This document shows positions 36,277 through 46,000 of a stretch of 64,000 nucleotides of DNA, piece after piece. The DNA lies in contig NZ_BONR01000002.1 in assembly GCF_016862815.1 (NCBI RefSeq), positions 62,001 to 126,000 of the forward strand, given 5' to 3'. The translations under genes were made by a program, and so were the position numbers. The number at the start of each line of letters is the position of its first letter. Position 1 is the stretch's first letter. The notes below the pieces were generated by a model. That model searched no databases, was not told where the DNA came from, and worked only from the letters and a program-made list of their open reading frames with translations. The stretch is from Demequina activiva. Its GTDB lineage: Bacteria > Actinomycetota > Actinomycetes > Actinomycetales > Demequinaceae.

Positions 36277-36368
36277 CTCACCACACGCGCGTGACGGGTG
36301 GTGCCCGTGTGGCGCCAGGGGATTCACACGGGTGCCTCGTGTCCCAGGCGCCCCACCTGTGTGGTGAG
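36277..36368. repeat. Intergenic palindromic element, family A copy 1
   Basis: Ends are CTCACCACAC (36277-36286) and GTGTGGTGAG (36359-36368), a perfect 10-bp inverted repeat; inside the left end is GTGACGGGTGGTGCC, shared with copy 4. Located between ftsQ and ftsZ. Confidence 0.75.
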
Positions 36369-36378
36369 AGGCCGGGCT

Positions 36379-36406
36379 CGCGGCGCTGCCGAGCTTCTGC
36401 GCCGCG
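36379..36406. other. Hairpin between ftsQ and ftsZ
   Basis: CGCGGCGC and GCGCCGCG form a perfect 8-bp stem with a 12-base loop, followed by ATTATCCC. It may end transcription of the mur-fts block before the separate ftsZ promoter. Confidence 0.5.
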
Positions 36407-36476
36407 ATTATCCCGCGACACGCGCGCGCCTCACCGGCCGATGCGCGTGGCGGCCGTACCTTCTCAGTGGAAGCAG

Positions 36477-36508
36477 TTGACATAACTATAACCTTCAACT
36501 TGAAGGTT
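36477..36508 (+). promoter_or_regulatory. ftsZ promoter region with a 19-base palindrome
   Basis: A consensus -35 TTGACA (36477-36482) is followed by the palindrome AACCTTCAACTTGAAGGTT (36490-36508; 9-bp arms around one C), the only AT-rich patch nearby. No -10 with 17-base spacing is clear, and TATAAC lies only 4 bases after TTGACA. The palindrome is a candidate operator for ftsZ. Confidence 0.55.
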
Positions 36509-36525
36509 AAGGTTGGGAGAGGGCC

Positions 36526-37698
36526 ATGGCCGCACCGCAGAACTACATCACCGCCATCAAGGTCGTCGGCGTGGGCGGCGGCGGCGTGAACGCCGTCAAC
36601 CGCATGATCGACGTGGGGCTCAAGGGCGCCGAGTTCATCGCCATCAACACCGACGCGCAGGCGCTGCTCATGTCCGATGCGGACGTGAAGCTGGACATCG
36701 GCCGCGAGCTCACGCGCGGGCTGGGAGCCGGCGCCGACCCCGAGGTCGGGCGCCAGGCGGCGCAGGACCACGAGGACGAGATCGCGGAGGCCCTCAAGGG
36801 CTCGGACATGGTCTTCGTGACCGCGGGCGAGGGCGGCGGCACCGGCACCGGTGGCGCACCCGTCGTGGCACGCATCGCGCGCGGACTGGGCGCACTCACC
36901 GTGGGCGTCGTGACCCGCCCGTTCGGCTTCGAGGGCCGCCGCCGTGCGGACCAGGCCGACGCCGGTATCCAGACGCTGCGCGAGGAGGTCGACACCCTCA
37001 TCGTCATCCCGAACGACCGTCTGCTCGACATCCAGGACGCGGAGCTGTCCGTGCTGGGAGCCTTCGCCGCGGCGGACCAGGTGCTCCAGGGCGGCGTCCA
37101 GGGCATCACCGACCTCATCACCACGCCGGGCCTCATCAACGTCGACTTCAACGACGTGAAGTCCGTCATGCAGGGTGCCGGCACCGCGCTCATGGGCGTC
37201 AGCTCGTCGCGCGGCGAGTCGCGCGCGCTCGAGGCCGCCGAGGGCGCGATCTCCTCGCCGCTGCTCGAGGCCTCGATCGAGGGCGCCCACGGCGTGCTGC
37301 TGTCGATCGCCGGCGGCTCGAACCTGGGCATCAAGGAGGTCGAGACGGCCGCCCGCCTGGTGCGCGAGGCCGCGCACGCCGAGGCGAACATCATCTTCGG
37401 CACCGTGATCGACGACTCGCTGGGCGACGAGCTGCGGATCACCGTGATCGCCGCCGGATTCGACGGCGGCTCTCCCACCGTGCGCAAGCACACCGGTGCG
37501 CTCGGACAGATCGACGGCGCCAAGGCCACCCCGACCGCACAGGAGCAGGAGCCGCTCAAGGCTCCCGTCGAGGAGTCCTCCGCGCCCGTGCCGCAGGCGA
37601 TCGACGCGGACGAGCCAGCGCCGGAGACGGACGCGATCGAGGTCACGGCCGTGCGCACCGACTCGGAGGCGCTCGACGTCCCCGAGTTCCTCCGGTAG
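36526..37698 (+). CDS. ftsZ: Cell division GTPase FtsZ
   Basis: Tubulin-like GTPase that forms the Z-ring. The 390-residue protein has the signature [13 protein letters not shown] (about residues 104-116), the T7 synergy loop [11 protein letters not shown], and after a disordered acidic linker the C-terminal peptide LDVPEFLR that binds SepF and other partners. ATG 36526 follows GGGAGAGGG. It has its own upstream control region rather than tight coupling to ftsQ. There is no ftsA, as expected in actinobacteria, where SepF anchors the ring. Confidence 0.98.
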   Translation: MAAPQNYITAIKVVGVGGGGVNAVNRMIDVGLKGAEFIAINTDAQALLMSDADVKLDIGRELTRGLGAGADPEVGRQAAQDHEDEIAEALKGSDMVFVTAGEGGGTGTGGAPVVARIARGLGALTVGVVTRPFGFEGRRRADQADAGIQTLREEVDTLIVIPNDRLLDIQDAELSVLGAFAAADQVLQGGVQGITDLITTPGLINVDFNDVKSVMQGAGTALMGVSSSRGESRALEAAEGAISSPLLEASIEGAHGVLLSIAGGSNLGIKEVETAARLVREAAHAEANIIFGTVIDDSLGDELRITVIAAGFDGGSPTVRKHTGALGQIDGAKATPTAQEQEPLKAPVEESSAPVPQAIDADEPAPETDAIEVTAVRTDSEALDVPEFLR

Positions 37699-37705
37699 CG
37701 GCGAG

Positions 37706-38425
37706 GTGATCGACGCCGGACTCGAGGTCCGCGCGTTCTTCACCACCCGTGAAGGCGGCGTCAGCGCGCGCCCGTACTCGAGTCTGAACGTCGCCCAGCA
37801 CGTGGGCGACGAGCCCCGTGACGTGGCGACCAACCGCGCCATCGTGGGGGAGCTGGCCGGTACCCCGGTCACGTTCCTCAAGGCCGACCACGGCATCCGC
37901 GTCGCGCGCATCCTCGAGCGCGGCGAGGACCCTCCCACGGCCGATGCGCTCGTCACCGACGTGCCCGGCGTCGCCATCGCGGCCATCGCCGCCGACTGCG
38001 TGCCGGTGCTGATCCATGACGCGGCGAGCGGGGCGGTGGCGGCAGTCCACGCTGGGCGCGAGGGCCTGTTCGGCGGGGTCATCGACGCCACGATCGCGGC
38101 GCTGCTCGACATCCGCGGCGGGTGGCGCGTGCCCGGCGAGATGAGCGCGTCCATCGGCCCCGCGATCTGCGGCCAGTGCTACGAGGTGCCGGAGGACCTG
38201 CGCGCGCGTGTGGGCGCCCGGCATCCTTCCGCGTTCGCGACCACCCGCAGCGGGACGCCCGCGCTGGACCTGCCCCGAGCCGTCGAGACGCGGCTGGGGC
38301 AGCTCGGGCTCGAGCAGATCGTGCGGATCCGCGAGTGCACCGCGGAGTCCGACCGCCTGTTCTCGCACCGGCGCGACGGCGCGACCGGGCGCTTCGCAGG
38401 CGTCATCGTGTGCGACGGACAGTAG
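37706..38425 (+). CDS. pgeF: Peptidoglycan editing factor PgeF (YfiH/laccase domain)
   Basis: PgeF hydrolyses wrong UDP-MurNAc-L-Ser to guard peptidoglycan composition; the family was earlier called multicopper polyphenol oxidase. The 239-residue protein has FFTTREGGVSARPYSSLNV, the metal-binding AIAADCVPVLIHD, AVHAGREGL (usually GWRG/AGRxG) and SIGPAICGQCYEV. GTG 37706 is the likely start, 7 bases after ftsZ, with only a weak ribosome binding site, so translation may depend on ftsZ. The pair ftsZ-pgeF is standard in actinobacteria; the PLP gene yggS, often next, is missing here. Confidence 0.92.
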   Translation: MIDAGLEVRAFFTTREGGVSARPYSSLNVAQHVGDEPRDVATNRAIVGELAGTPVTFLKADHGIRVARILERGEDPPTADALVTDVPGVAIAAIAADCVPVLIHDAASGAVAAVHAGREGLFGGVIDATIAALLDIRGGWRVPGEMSASIGPAICGQCYEVPEDLRARVGARHPSAFATTRSGTPALDLPRAVETRLGQLGLEQIVRIRECTAESDRLFSHRRDGATGRFAGVIVCDGQ

Positions 38426-38527
38426 CGGGCGCCGACGCCCCAGAGCGCGGCGTGTCGGTACGGGGCGGGGGCGCTGACTCTGCCTACCGTTGTACCAACA
38501 GCGAGCAGACCTTCGAAGGAGCCCCCG

Positions 38528-39010
38528 ATGAGCGCGATGCGCAAAGCGATCCAGTACCTCGGCTTCGACGTGAGCCAGCACGAGGAGTACGACTACGCGG
38601 ATGACGAGCTCGCGCCCGTGACGAACATCCACGACATGTCCGAGGTGCGCGAGAAGCACGAGGCGCCCTCCAAGGCTGCCCGCGCCGAGCGTCAGCGCAC
38701 GCCCGCGAGCCACATGTCCGCGACGGACCTGCGTCGCATCCAGACCGTCAAGCCGCGCACCTACAACGACGCCCGCCTGATCGGCGAGGCGTTCCGCCAG
38801 GGCGTTCCGGTCATCATGAACCTCACCGAGATGTCGGACGCGGACGCGAAGCGCCTGGTCGACTTCTCCGCCGGGCTGTCCTTCGGTCTGCACGGCTCGA
38901 TCGAGCGCGTCACGACCTCGGTGTTCCTGCTGTCGCCCGCGCACGTGGAGATCGGCATGGACGCGGAGAAGCCCCCCGTCCAGGAGAGCGAGTTCTTCAA
39001 CGAGCGCTAG
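38528..39010 (+). CDS. sepF: Cell division protein SepF
   Basis: Membrane anchor of the Z-ring in bacteria that lack FtsA. The 160-residue protein has a short N-terminal amphipathic helix (MRKAIQYLGF), an acidic linker and the SepF domain from about residue 70 (IQTVKPRTYNDARLIGEAFRQGVPVIMNLTEM ... RLVDFSAGLSFGLHGSIERVTTSVFLLSP). GAAGGAG before the ATG. It lies 102 bases after pgeF. Confidence 0.96.
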   Translation: MSAMRKAIQYLGFDVSQHEEYDYADDELAPVTNIHDMSEVREKHEAPSKAARAERQRTPASHMSATDLRRIQTVKPRTYNDARLIGEAFRQGVPVIMNLTEMSDADAKRLVDFSAGLSFGLHGSIERVTTSVFLLSPAHVEIGMDAEKPPVQESEFFNER

Positions 39011-39017
39011 CCTCGGT

Positions 39018-39023
39018 TAGGCT
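39018..39023 (+). promoter_or_regulatory. Probable -10 element of a leaderless promoter
   Basis: TAGGCT sits 6 bases before the GTG of the YggT gene, with no ribosome binding site in between. The gene could thus be expressed apart from sepF. Confidence 0.5.
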
Positions 39024-39029
39024 CATCGG

Positions 39030-39326
39030 GTGGAACTCCTCATCGACGCAGTGCGCTTCGTGCTGTTCCTGTTCATGATCGTGCTCTTCGCACGCGTGAT
39101 CCTGGGACTGGTGCTCTCGTTCGCGCGCGACTGGCGCCCCGCCGGCGCGATGCTCGTGGTGACGGAGTCCGTGTTCTCGATCACGGACCCGCCCCTGAAG
39201 GCGCTGCGCAAGGTGATCCCTCCGCTCCAGCTCGGCCAGATTCGCCTCGACATCGCCTTCCTGGTGCTGTTCTTCGGCTGCTCGCTCCTGTACTCGTTCC
39301 TGGGCGTCCTCCGACTCCAGCTCTAG
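39030..39326 (+). CDS. YggT-family membrane protein
   Basis: Protein of 98 residues with two membrane helices (about 3-25 and 73-92) separated by a loop containing SITDPPLKALRKVIPPLQLGQIRLD, the family hallmark. Function is not settled; in actinobacteria it lies between sepF and divIVA and is thought to help membrane or division organisation. GTG start at 39030 is supported by position of the first helix and the hexamer 6 bases upstream. Confidence 0.92.
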   Translation: MELLIDAVRFVLFLFMIVLFARVILGLVLSFARDWRPAGAMLVVTESVFSITDPPLKALRKVIPPLQLGQIRLDIAFLVLFFGCSLLYSFLGVLRLQL

Positions 39327-39348
39327 GAGCTCCCACATCGCTTGAGGG

Positions 39349-39365
39349 CGGCATCTGAGATGCCG
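39349..39365 (+). other. Small hairpin upstream of divIVA
   Basis: CGGCAT-CTGAG-ATGCCG forms a 6-bp stem, followed by AT-rich ATAACCAAATTTGAG. It may end the sepF-yggT transcript; the AT-rich patch after it is a likely place for the divIVA promoter, but no clear -35/-10 pair was fixed. Confidence 0.35.
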
Positions 39366-39448
39366 ATAACCAAATTTGAGTAGAGTGACCGTTATTGTCG
39401 CTCGGGCCGGGCTACCGGCAGCATTAGAGACACGAAGGTGGTTTGCAC

Positions 39449-40318
39449 ATGGCACTGCTGTCCGCAGAGGACGTCCTCAACAAGGCGTTCTCCAAGACCA
39501 AGTACCGCGAGGGGTTCGACCAGGACGAGGTCGACGACTTCCTCGACGAGGTGGCTCACACCATCCAGTCGCTGACCGCCGAGCGCGACGACCTCGCGCA
39601 GCGCCTCGCTCAGGCGCAGGCCGGCGCTCCCACGACCCCGTCGCAGCCCTCGGCTCCCGAGCCCGCGCCGTCGACCGAGGGTGGTCTGCTCGCAGCCGCG
39701 ACGGATCCCACCCCTCCCAGCGCCACCGGCATGCTCGCCATGGCCCAGAAGCTGCACGACGAGTACGTGTCCGCAGGCGAGGAGGAGCGCGACCGCATCA
39801 TCGACGAGGCCAAGAACAAGGCCGAGACGATCGTCGAGCAGGCGGAGACGGACGCCAAGGACCGCATGGACCAGCTGGTGAGCGAGCGCAGCGAGCTCGA
39901 GCGCAAGATCGACGATCTCCGTCGCTTCGAGCGCGACTACCGCGCGCGCCTCAAGAGCTACCTCGAGAACCTGCTGGGCGACCTGGACCACGGCTCGAAG
40001 GCTGACGCGCCCAGCGCCGCATCCGCGCCTGCGCCGGCGTCCGCGCCCGCGTTCGACGGCGGCTTCGGTCAGAGCGACGATGCGGACGAGTCCGCCTCGT
40101 CCATCGACTCCGCGTCGGTCCCCTCCGCTCAGGACGGCGACAGCGCTCCCAAGGCCGCGGACAGCCCGTGGGCCCAGGTGCGCCACCAGGACAGCGCTCA
40201 GGACTCCGCCCAGGAGGAGGCCCCCACCCCCTGGGGCGGATCCAGCTACAGCCCCACGAGCAACGTGGCGCAGTCGTTCGGAGCCGACGAGCAGCAGGCC
40301 GGCGACGAGCAGCGCTGA
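39449..40318 (+). CDS. divIVA: Polar growth protein DivIVA (Wag31)
   Basis: Coiled-coil scaffold that marks curved membrane at poles and septa and directs wall synthesis in actinobacteria. The 289-residue protein has the membrane-binding N-terminal domain (LSAEDVLNKAFSKTKYREGFDQDEVDDFLDEV), a Pro/Ala linker, a second coiled coil (about residues 105-180, AQKLHDEYVSAGEEERDRIIDEAKNKAE) and a disordered Ser/Ala/Asp-rich tail. ATG 39449 is set by the domain start; GAAGGTGG lies upstream. The 114-base gap after it holds nothing recognised. Confidence 0.95.
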   Translation: MALLSAEDVLNKAFSKTKYREGFDQDEVDDFLDEVAHTIQSLTAERDDLAQRLAQAQAGAPTTPSQPSAPEPAPSTEGGLLAAATDPTPPSATGMLAMAQKLHDEYVSAGEEERDRIIDEAKNKAETIVEQAETDAKDRMDQLVSERSELERKIDDLRRFERDYRARLKSYLENLLGDLDHGSKADAPSAASAPAPASAPAFDGGFGQSDDADESASSIDSASVPSAQDGDSAPKAADSPWAQVRHQDSAQDSAQEEAPTPWGGSSYSPTSNVAQSFGADEQQAGDEQR

Positions 40319-40432
40319 CACGATTTTCTGACGATCGCGCACACGGGTGCGCGTCCGGTGCTGGCGTGGCGCTTTGCGATGCCGGGCAAACGGGATTAGT
40401 CTCTCGTCACTACCCAGATTCGAGGATGAGGC

Positions 40433-40885
40433 ATGACCAGTACTGACGTGACGATCGTGGTCGTCGACCCGGCGGAGCTCAAGGCGGCCGACGCCAAGAA
40501 GCTCACGGTGCGCGACGGCGACGAGCCCTGGAAGGTCGCGGAGCTCCGCGCGATCGTCAAGACCCTCAACTCGGATGTCGAGCGCCTGGTGCAGGAGTTC
40601 CACGGCGCCGAGCACGAGCTGGACGACCTTCTCCACACCTCCGAAGGCGCGGGGGACGATCAGGCCGACGCCGGCTCGACCGCCCTGGAGCGCGAGCAGG
40701 AGATGTCGATCGTGAACAACACGCGCGACATGCTCGAGCAGAGCGTCGACGCGCTGCGTCGCGTCAACGCCGGCACCTACGGCACGTGCCAGGTGTGCGG
40801 AGAGGGCATCGGCAAGGCTCGTCTGCAGGCCTTCCCTCGCGCGACCCACTGCGTCACCTGCAAGCAGCGCGAGGAGCGGCGGTGA
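40433..40885 (+). CDS. TraR/DksA-type zinc finger protein
   Basis: Protein of 150 residues with a helical first half and a C-terminal zinc finger CQVCGEGIGKARLQAFPRATHCVTC (four Cys, written as landmark near residues 121-145). This architecture is the TraR/DksA family; DksA-like proteins act in the RNA polymerase secondary channel, but actinobacterial members such as RbpA neighbours or CarD are unrelated, and the acidic tip Asp-x-x-Asp-Ala of true DksA is not evident here. GTGA overlap joins it to lspA, an arrangement seen in many actinobacteria. Confidence 0.88.
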   Translation: MTSTDVTIVVVDPAELKAADAKKLTVRDGDEPWKVAELRAIVKTLNSDVERLVQEFHGAEHELDDLLHTSEGAGDDQADAGSTALEREQEMSIVNNTRDMLEQSVDALRRVNAGTYGTCQVCGEGIGKARLQAFPRATHCVTCKQREERR

Positions 40886-41490
40886 CCTGGCGACCAGCTC
40901 TCTGGCTGGTCGCCTTCGCCGTAGTGGTGGTCGATCAGGCCACCAAGCAGATCGCACTCGAGACGCTCGAGCCCTACGAGGTTCACGAGGTCCTGGGCGA
41001 GTTCCTGTCGATCCAGCTGGTGTTCAACTCGGGCGCCGCGTTCTCGCTGGGTGACGGCTACACCTGGGTGATGACCATCATCGCGCTCGTCGTGACGGCC
41101 GGCATCGTCTACTACGCGCGCCGCGCCCAGTCGAACGCAGCCGTGTGGATCTTCGGCATCGGACTGGGCGGCGCCATCGGCAACCTCATCGACCGCCTGT
41201 TCCGTGACCCATCCTTCGGTCAGGGCCACGTCGTGGACATGATCAACTACAACGGCTGGTTCGTGGGCAACGTCGCGGACATCGCGATCGTGGGCGCGGC
41301 CGTGGCCGTCCTCGTGCTGGGCATGATGCACACGCCGCTGCTGGCCCCCGTCGGGTCTGCGGGGGACGACGGGAGCGAGCCGTCCGCGGATGCGGCGACG
41401 CCGTCCGAGGCGACCGGCGCATCGTCCGCCGCGATCGATGCCTCCGAGCCCGCGCCCTCCGCCGCGAGCCCCAGCGAGCCTCGTGGCTGA
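40882..41490 (+). CDS. lspA: Lipoprotein signal peptidase (signal peptidase II)
   Basis: Aspartyl protease that cuts lipoprotein signal peptides in the membrane. The 202-residue protein has four membrane helices and the conserved [16 protein letters not shown] and [10 protein letters not shown] motifs with the two catalytic Asp. A disordered Ala/Ser/Glu tail of about 45 residues follows, longer than in E. coli. GTG start overlaps the zinc-finger gene by 4 bases; the end overlaps rluD by 8 bases. Confidence 0.95.
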   Translation: MTWRPALWLVAFAVVVVDQATKQIALETLEPYEVHEVLGEFLSIQLVFNSGAAFSLGDGYTWVMTIIALVVTAGIVYYARRAQSNAAVWIFGIGLGGAIGNLIDRLFRDPSFGQGHVVDMINYNGWFVGNVADIAIVGAAVAVLVLGMMHTPLLAPVGSAGDDGSEPSADAATPSEATGASSAAIDASEPAPSAASPSEPRG

Positions 41491-42400
41491 CACCCGATTC
41501 CTGCCCGTCCCCGACGCGGTCGTGGGCGAGCGCGCGGATGCGGCATTGGCTCGCATGCTCGGCCTGTCACGCACCAAGGCCGCAGAGCTGCTGTCCGCCG
41601 GTGCCGTCGCTCTGGACGGACGCACCCTGGGCAAGTCGGACCGCGTCAGCGACGGCGTGCTCGCCGTCGACATCCCTGACGAGCGAGAGGCGGGTCCCGA
41701 GCCCGAGATCCCCGGCGGCCTGCTGATCCGGTACCAGGACGACGATCTCGTCGTGGTCGACAAGCCCGTGGGCGTCGCAGCCCACCCCTCGCCCGGCTGG
41801 ACCGGACCCACGGTGGTGGGGGGACTCGCATCGGCCGGTGTGACGCTCGCCGACGCTGGCCCCGCCGAGCGCAAGGGGATCGTGCACCGGCTCGACGTCG
41901 GCACCTCCGGGCTCATGGTGGTCGCGAAGTCCGTGCCCGCGTACTCGGCGCTCAAGGCGGCGTTCAAGGAGCGCACGGTGGAGAAGGTCTACCACGCCGT
42001 CGCGCAGGGCCACCTGGACCCCACCGCCGGGACCATCGACGCGCCCATCGGCCGTCACCCCAGCTCCGACTGGAAGTTCGCCGTCACGCAAGACGGCAAG
42101 CCGTCCATCACGCACTACGAGGTGCTCGAGATGTTCCCCTCCGCGTCGCTGCTGGAGATCCACCTCGAGACCGGGCGCACGCACCAGATCCGCGTCCACA
42201 TGACCGCGATGCGCCACACCCTGGTGGGCGACCTCACCTACGGCGCAGACCCCTCGATCGCGAAGCGCCTGGGGCTCACGCGCCAGTGGCTGCACGCGCA
42301 CGAGCTCGCGTTCGAGCACCCCACGCAGGGCGGCGAGGTGCGCGTCCGCAGCGAGTACCCCGAGGACCTGGCCGCGGCGCTGGAGATCCTGCGAGGCTGA
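41483..42400 (+). CDS. rluD: RluA-family 23S rRNA pseudouridine synthase
   Basis: Makes pseudouridine in 23S rRNA (RluD-type sites in helix 69 are typical). The 305-residue protein has an N-terminal S4 domain ([12 protein letters not shown] region) and the catalytic domain with [15 protein letters not shown] holding the active-site Asp, plus [16 protein letters not shown] 41483 overlaps lspA by 8 bases. The lspA-rluD pair is common. Which uridine is modified cannot be told from sequence alone. Confidence 0.93.
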   Translation: MADTRFLPVPDAVVGERADAALARMLGLSRTKAAELLSAGAVALDGRTLGKSDRVSDGVLAVDIPDEREAGPEPEIPGGLLIRYQDDDLVVVDKPVGVAAHPSPGWTGPTVVGGLASAGVTLADAGPAERKGIVHRLDVGTSGLMVVAKSVPAYSALKAAFKERTVEKVYHAVAQGHLDPTAGTIDAPIGRHPSSDWKFAVTQDGKPSITHYEVLEMFPSASLLEIHLETGRTHQIRVHMTAMRHTLVGDLTYGADPSIAKRLGLTRQWLHAHELAFEHPTQGGEVRVRSEYPEDLAAALEILRG

Positions 42401-42404
42401 GCGC

Positions 42405-42902
42405 ATGCGCATCGAGACCGTCACCACCGAGAAGCACTTCGCGGACGCGCTGGCCGTGCGCTTCGCGGTGTTCGTCCACGAGCAGGGAGTGTCGCCCGAG
42501 GGCGAGCGCGACTGGCTCGACGACGATCCCCGCACGCTTCACCTGGTCGCGTACTCCGACGACGGCACGCCGCTGGGCGCCGGGCGGCTGCTCGCGCCGC
42601 ACACCGACACTGCCCACGGCGAAGGCTCGGGTCATGGCGCGATGGACCCGGCGAACCCGCACATCGGGCGGCTGGCGGTCACGGCCGATGCACGGGGCAC
42701 CGGGGCAGGGCGGGCGCTGATGGCGGCGCTCGAGGCCGCCGCTCTCGAGCGGCACGGGGCGCACGGGCGGGTCCGCGTCGAACTCTCCGCGCAGGATCAG
42801 GCGATGCCGTTCTACGAGCGCTGCGGGTACACCGCGCACGGTGACGCGTACCTGGATGAGGGCATCTCGCACCACGACGCGTACAAGGACCTCACCGCGT
42901 AG
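42405..42902 (+). CDS. GNAT-family N-acetyltransferase (ElaA/YjcF-like)
   Basis: Protein of 165 residues with the GNAT fold: RFAVFVHEQGVSPEGERD at the start, RLAVTADARGTGAGRALM as the acetyl-CoA motif A, and VRVELSAQDQAMPFYERCGYTAHGDAYLDEGISHHD at the C-terminus, which is typical of the YjcF/ElaA group. The substrate is unknown. It starts 4 bases after rluD, so it is probably the last gene of that operon; a strong palindrome follows. Confidence 0.88.
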   Translation: MRIETVTTEKHFADALAVRFAVFVHEQGVSPEGERDWLDDDPRTLHLVAYSDDGTPLGAGRLLAPHTDTAHGEGSGHGAMDPANPHIGRLAVTADARGTGAGRALMAALEAAALERHGAHGRVRVELSAQDQAMPFYERCGYTAHGDAYLDEGISHHDAYKDLTA

Positions 42903-42918
42903 GAACGCCGGCCTTGCC

Positions 42919-43022
42919 CGGCCGCTCAACACACGGCTGTGGAGTGTGTGACTGGTGGGGCGCCTGTGGTGACCCTCGAGTCTCGTGCATCACTCTCGTC
43001 ACGGCTGTGTGTTGAGCGGCCG
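42919..43022. repeat. Intergenic palindromic element, family A copy 2
   Basis: Ends are a perfect 16-bp inverted repeat, CGGCCGCTCAACACAC (42919-42934) and its complement (43007-43022). It fills the gap between the convergent acetyltransferase and hrpA genes, so it may also act as a two-way terminator. Confidence 0.85.
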
Positions 43023-43037
43023 GCGGTAGCGCCGGGC

Positions 43038-46000
43038 TCAGGCCAGCAGCGCCCGGATGCGCTTGTCGCTCACCGGCTCCGAGGTGCCCAGGCCCTGTGC
43101 GAAGAGCGACACCCGCAGCTCCTCGATCATCCAGCGCGCACGCTCCAGCCGCGCCGCACGCTCTGGATCCGGCCGGCCGTTCTCGACGGCGGCTCGCACC
43201 GTCGCCACCTCGTCGCTGACCTCCCGCACCTGCCACATCAGCGCCGCGTCGCGGTTCGGATCCGACTGCGCCTTGTCCAAGCGCAGGGCGGCGGCCTTGA
43301 GGTAGCGGGGCAGGTGGGAGAGCCGGTCCAGGGGAGTGCGCTCGAGGAAGCCCTCGCCCACCAGAGCGCTCGACTGCGACCGCAGGTCGGCGACCACCGC
43401 GAGCAGCGCCATCGACGTGGCGCCGGAGAGCGCCGCGTCCAGGTCGCGGTACGCGGCCAAGGCGTCAGCGACCAGGCCCGCGATCCGGTACGCCTCGTCC
43501 TCGAGCCCTGCCCGGACGTGCTCGCGCGCTCGCTCGTAGGCACCGGCGTCGCGCACGGCGCCGGCGTCGACCTCGGGTCCCGACGTGAGCGCTCGCACCG
43601 CCACCGCCTGCAGCGCTGCGACCAGCGCATCCGTGGTGCGATACGGCGACGCGGACAGGGTGAGCGACTGCTGCGGGGACCAGCGCGTGGTGATCCGCTT
43701 GGTGCCCAGAGCGCACTCGGTCAGCAGCAGGCGCCGCACGCCAGCGGGGTGCGACGCCTCTCGCACGGCGGCGTCCGCGAGCACGCGCAGAGCCGCGCCG
43801 CCCTGCTCGTCCACCAGTGACGGGTAGCCCCGCACGGTCGCGCCTCCCACGGTGCCGGTGACCTCGTCCGGGATGGCGCCTCCGGGAAGGTCCGGCCACG
43901 TGCGGAGCTGCGCCTGCTCGGGAACGGCGGCCGATGCGGGCCGGGCGTCCGGCTCGACGGTCTCCGTCGCGCTCGCAGGGCTGGGCGTGCCCGCGCGCCG
44001 GCCCACGGCATCGGCGGCTCGTGACACCGCGCTCTGCACGGCCGTCTGCGCGGCGGGGGCCAGCGAGCGCTGCAGGCGCACCAGGTCCGTGGACTCGTCC
44101 AGCGCGCGCCCGCGCTCGTCCTCGACCCTGAAGGTGACCCGCAGGTGAGCCGGAAGGCGCTCCTCCAGGCCGTCCCACGCATCGGCCGGGATCTCGACGT
44201 CCCGCACCGCGCGCACGGCGCGCGTGAAGGCGTCCCGGTAGGGCTCCGCCATGTCGCCTGCGCGCGCCATGTCCTCCCACGCGGGCGTCTCGCGGGCGAG
44301 CCAGGCGACCACGTCGCGCGCCGCGTCCGGAGCGGGAACCAGGAGCCTGCGCACCGGCTTGGGCAGCGCGCGCACGGTGGCGGTCGCGAGATCGTCGGCG
44401 AGCCCCGGCACCATCCAGTCGAAGCCGTCGGGCGTGACGCGGGGGAGCACGGCCACGGGGATGTGCACCGTGATGCCGTCCGCGTCGCTGCCGGGCTCGA
44501 ACTGGTACGTGAGCGGGAGGGTCAGGTCGCCCTGCGGCCATACCGCAGGAAACAGCGACGTGTCGATGTCCTCGTGCTCGGGGGCGACGGTGTCGAGGGT
44601 CAGCGTCAGCAGCTCGGGGGAGCGGCGGCGCTCGTCCTTCCACCAGCGGTCAAAGTGGCGCTGGGACACGATCGTGTCCGGCAGGCGCTCGTCGTAGAAG
44701 TCGAACAGCGCGTCGTCGTCCGCGATGAGCCCGCGCGTCCTGGACCGCGCCTCGAGCTCCTCCGCCTCCTGCATGAGGCGCTGGTTGTCCTTCCAGAACC
44801 GGTGGTGGGAGTCCCACTCGCCCTGTACGAGCGCGTGGCGGATGAACAGGTCGCGCGCCTCGGCGGGCTGGATGCGGCCCCACAGCACGGTCCTGTCGGC
44901 GACGATCGGGACGCCGTACAGCAGCACCTTCTCCGTCGCGACGGCGGCGCCGCGCTTCTTGGACCAGTGCGGGTCCGAGTAGGTGCGCTTGGCGAGGTCG
45001 CCCGCGAGCTCCTCCGCCCACTGCGGGTTCACGGCCGCGACGTCGCGCGCCCACAGCCGGCTGGTCTCCACCAGCTCAGCTGCCATGACGAACGCGGGCG
45101 GCTTCTTGGACAGCGGAGATCCAGGGAAGATCGCGAAGCGGGCACCGCGCGCGCCCAGGTACTCGTTGCGGGACTGCTTCTTGGCCCGCCGCATCGCGGC
45201 CTCCCGCGCGCCGCCCTTGAGGTGCGAGAACTGCGAGGCCTTGGGCTCGGCGGTGTCCTGCATGCCCAGCTGCGACAGCAGGCCTGCGAGCACCGAGCGG
45301 TGGATGGCGTCCGCGTCCCACACATAGCGGTGTGCGTCACCGTACGGCTTCGCATCGCCCGAGCGCTGTGCCTCCTTGCGCTCCATCCGGATCCCCAGCG
45401 GCTTCGCGGTCTGGCGGATCTGCTCCACGACGTCCTGCCATTCGCGCACCCGCAGGAAGTTCAGGTGCTCGGAGCGGCACAGGCGCCGGAACGCGTTGCC
45501 GGACAGCTCGGCTCGCTGCTCGCGCAGGTACTCCCACAGGTTCAGGTACGCGAGCAGGTCGGAACCGGGATCCGCGAACCGCCGGTGCAGCGCATCCGCC
45601 TTCTCGCGCTCCTCGCTGGGTCGCTCGCGCGGGTCCTGGATCGACAGCGCGGCGGCGATGATCGCGACCTCGCGCGCGACGCCGTGGCGCTGCGCCTCGA
45701 CGATCATGCGGGCCTGGCGCGGGTCCATCGGCAGGCGCGACAGCGTGCGGCCCACCTCGGTGAGCCGCGTGCGGCCGTCGCGCAGCTCCAGCGCGCCCAG
45801 CTCCGTGAGCAGGTTGACGCCGTCGCGGATGGCCCGCGTGTCCGGCGGCTCGACGAACGGGAAGGACGCCATCCCCTCGGGGCCCTCCACGACGCCCACG
45901 GAGATCATCTGCAGCAGCACCGAGGCCAGCGACGTGCGCAGGATCTCGGGCTCGGTGAACTCGGGCCGGCCCTCGAAGTCGTCCTCGGCGTACAGCCGGA

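Noticed and set aside
36487-36492. TATAAC as -10 of the ftsZ promoter
   Set aside because: It is just 4 bases from TTGACA, so the two cannot form one sigma-70 promoter; it may belong to another -35 or to none.
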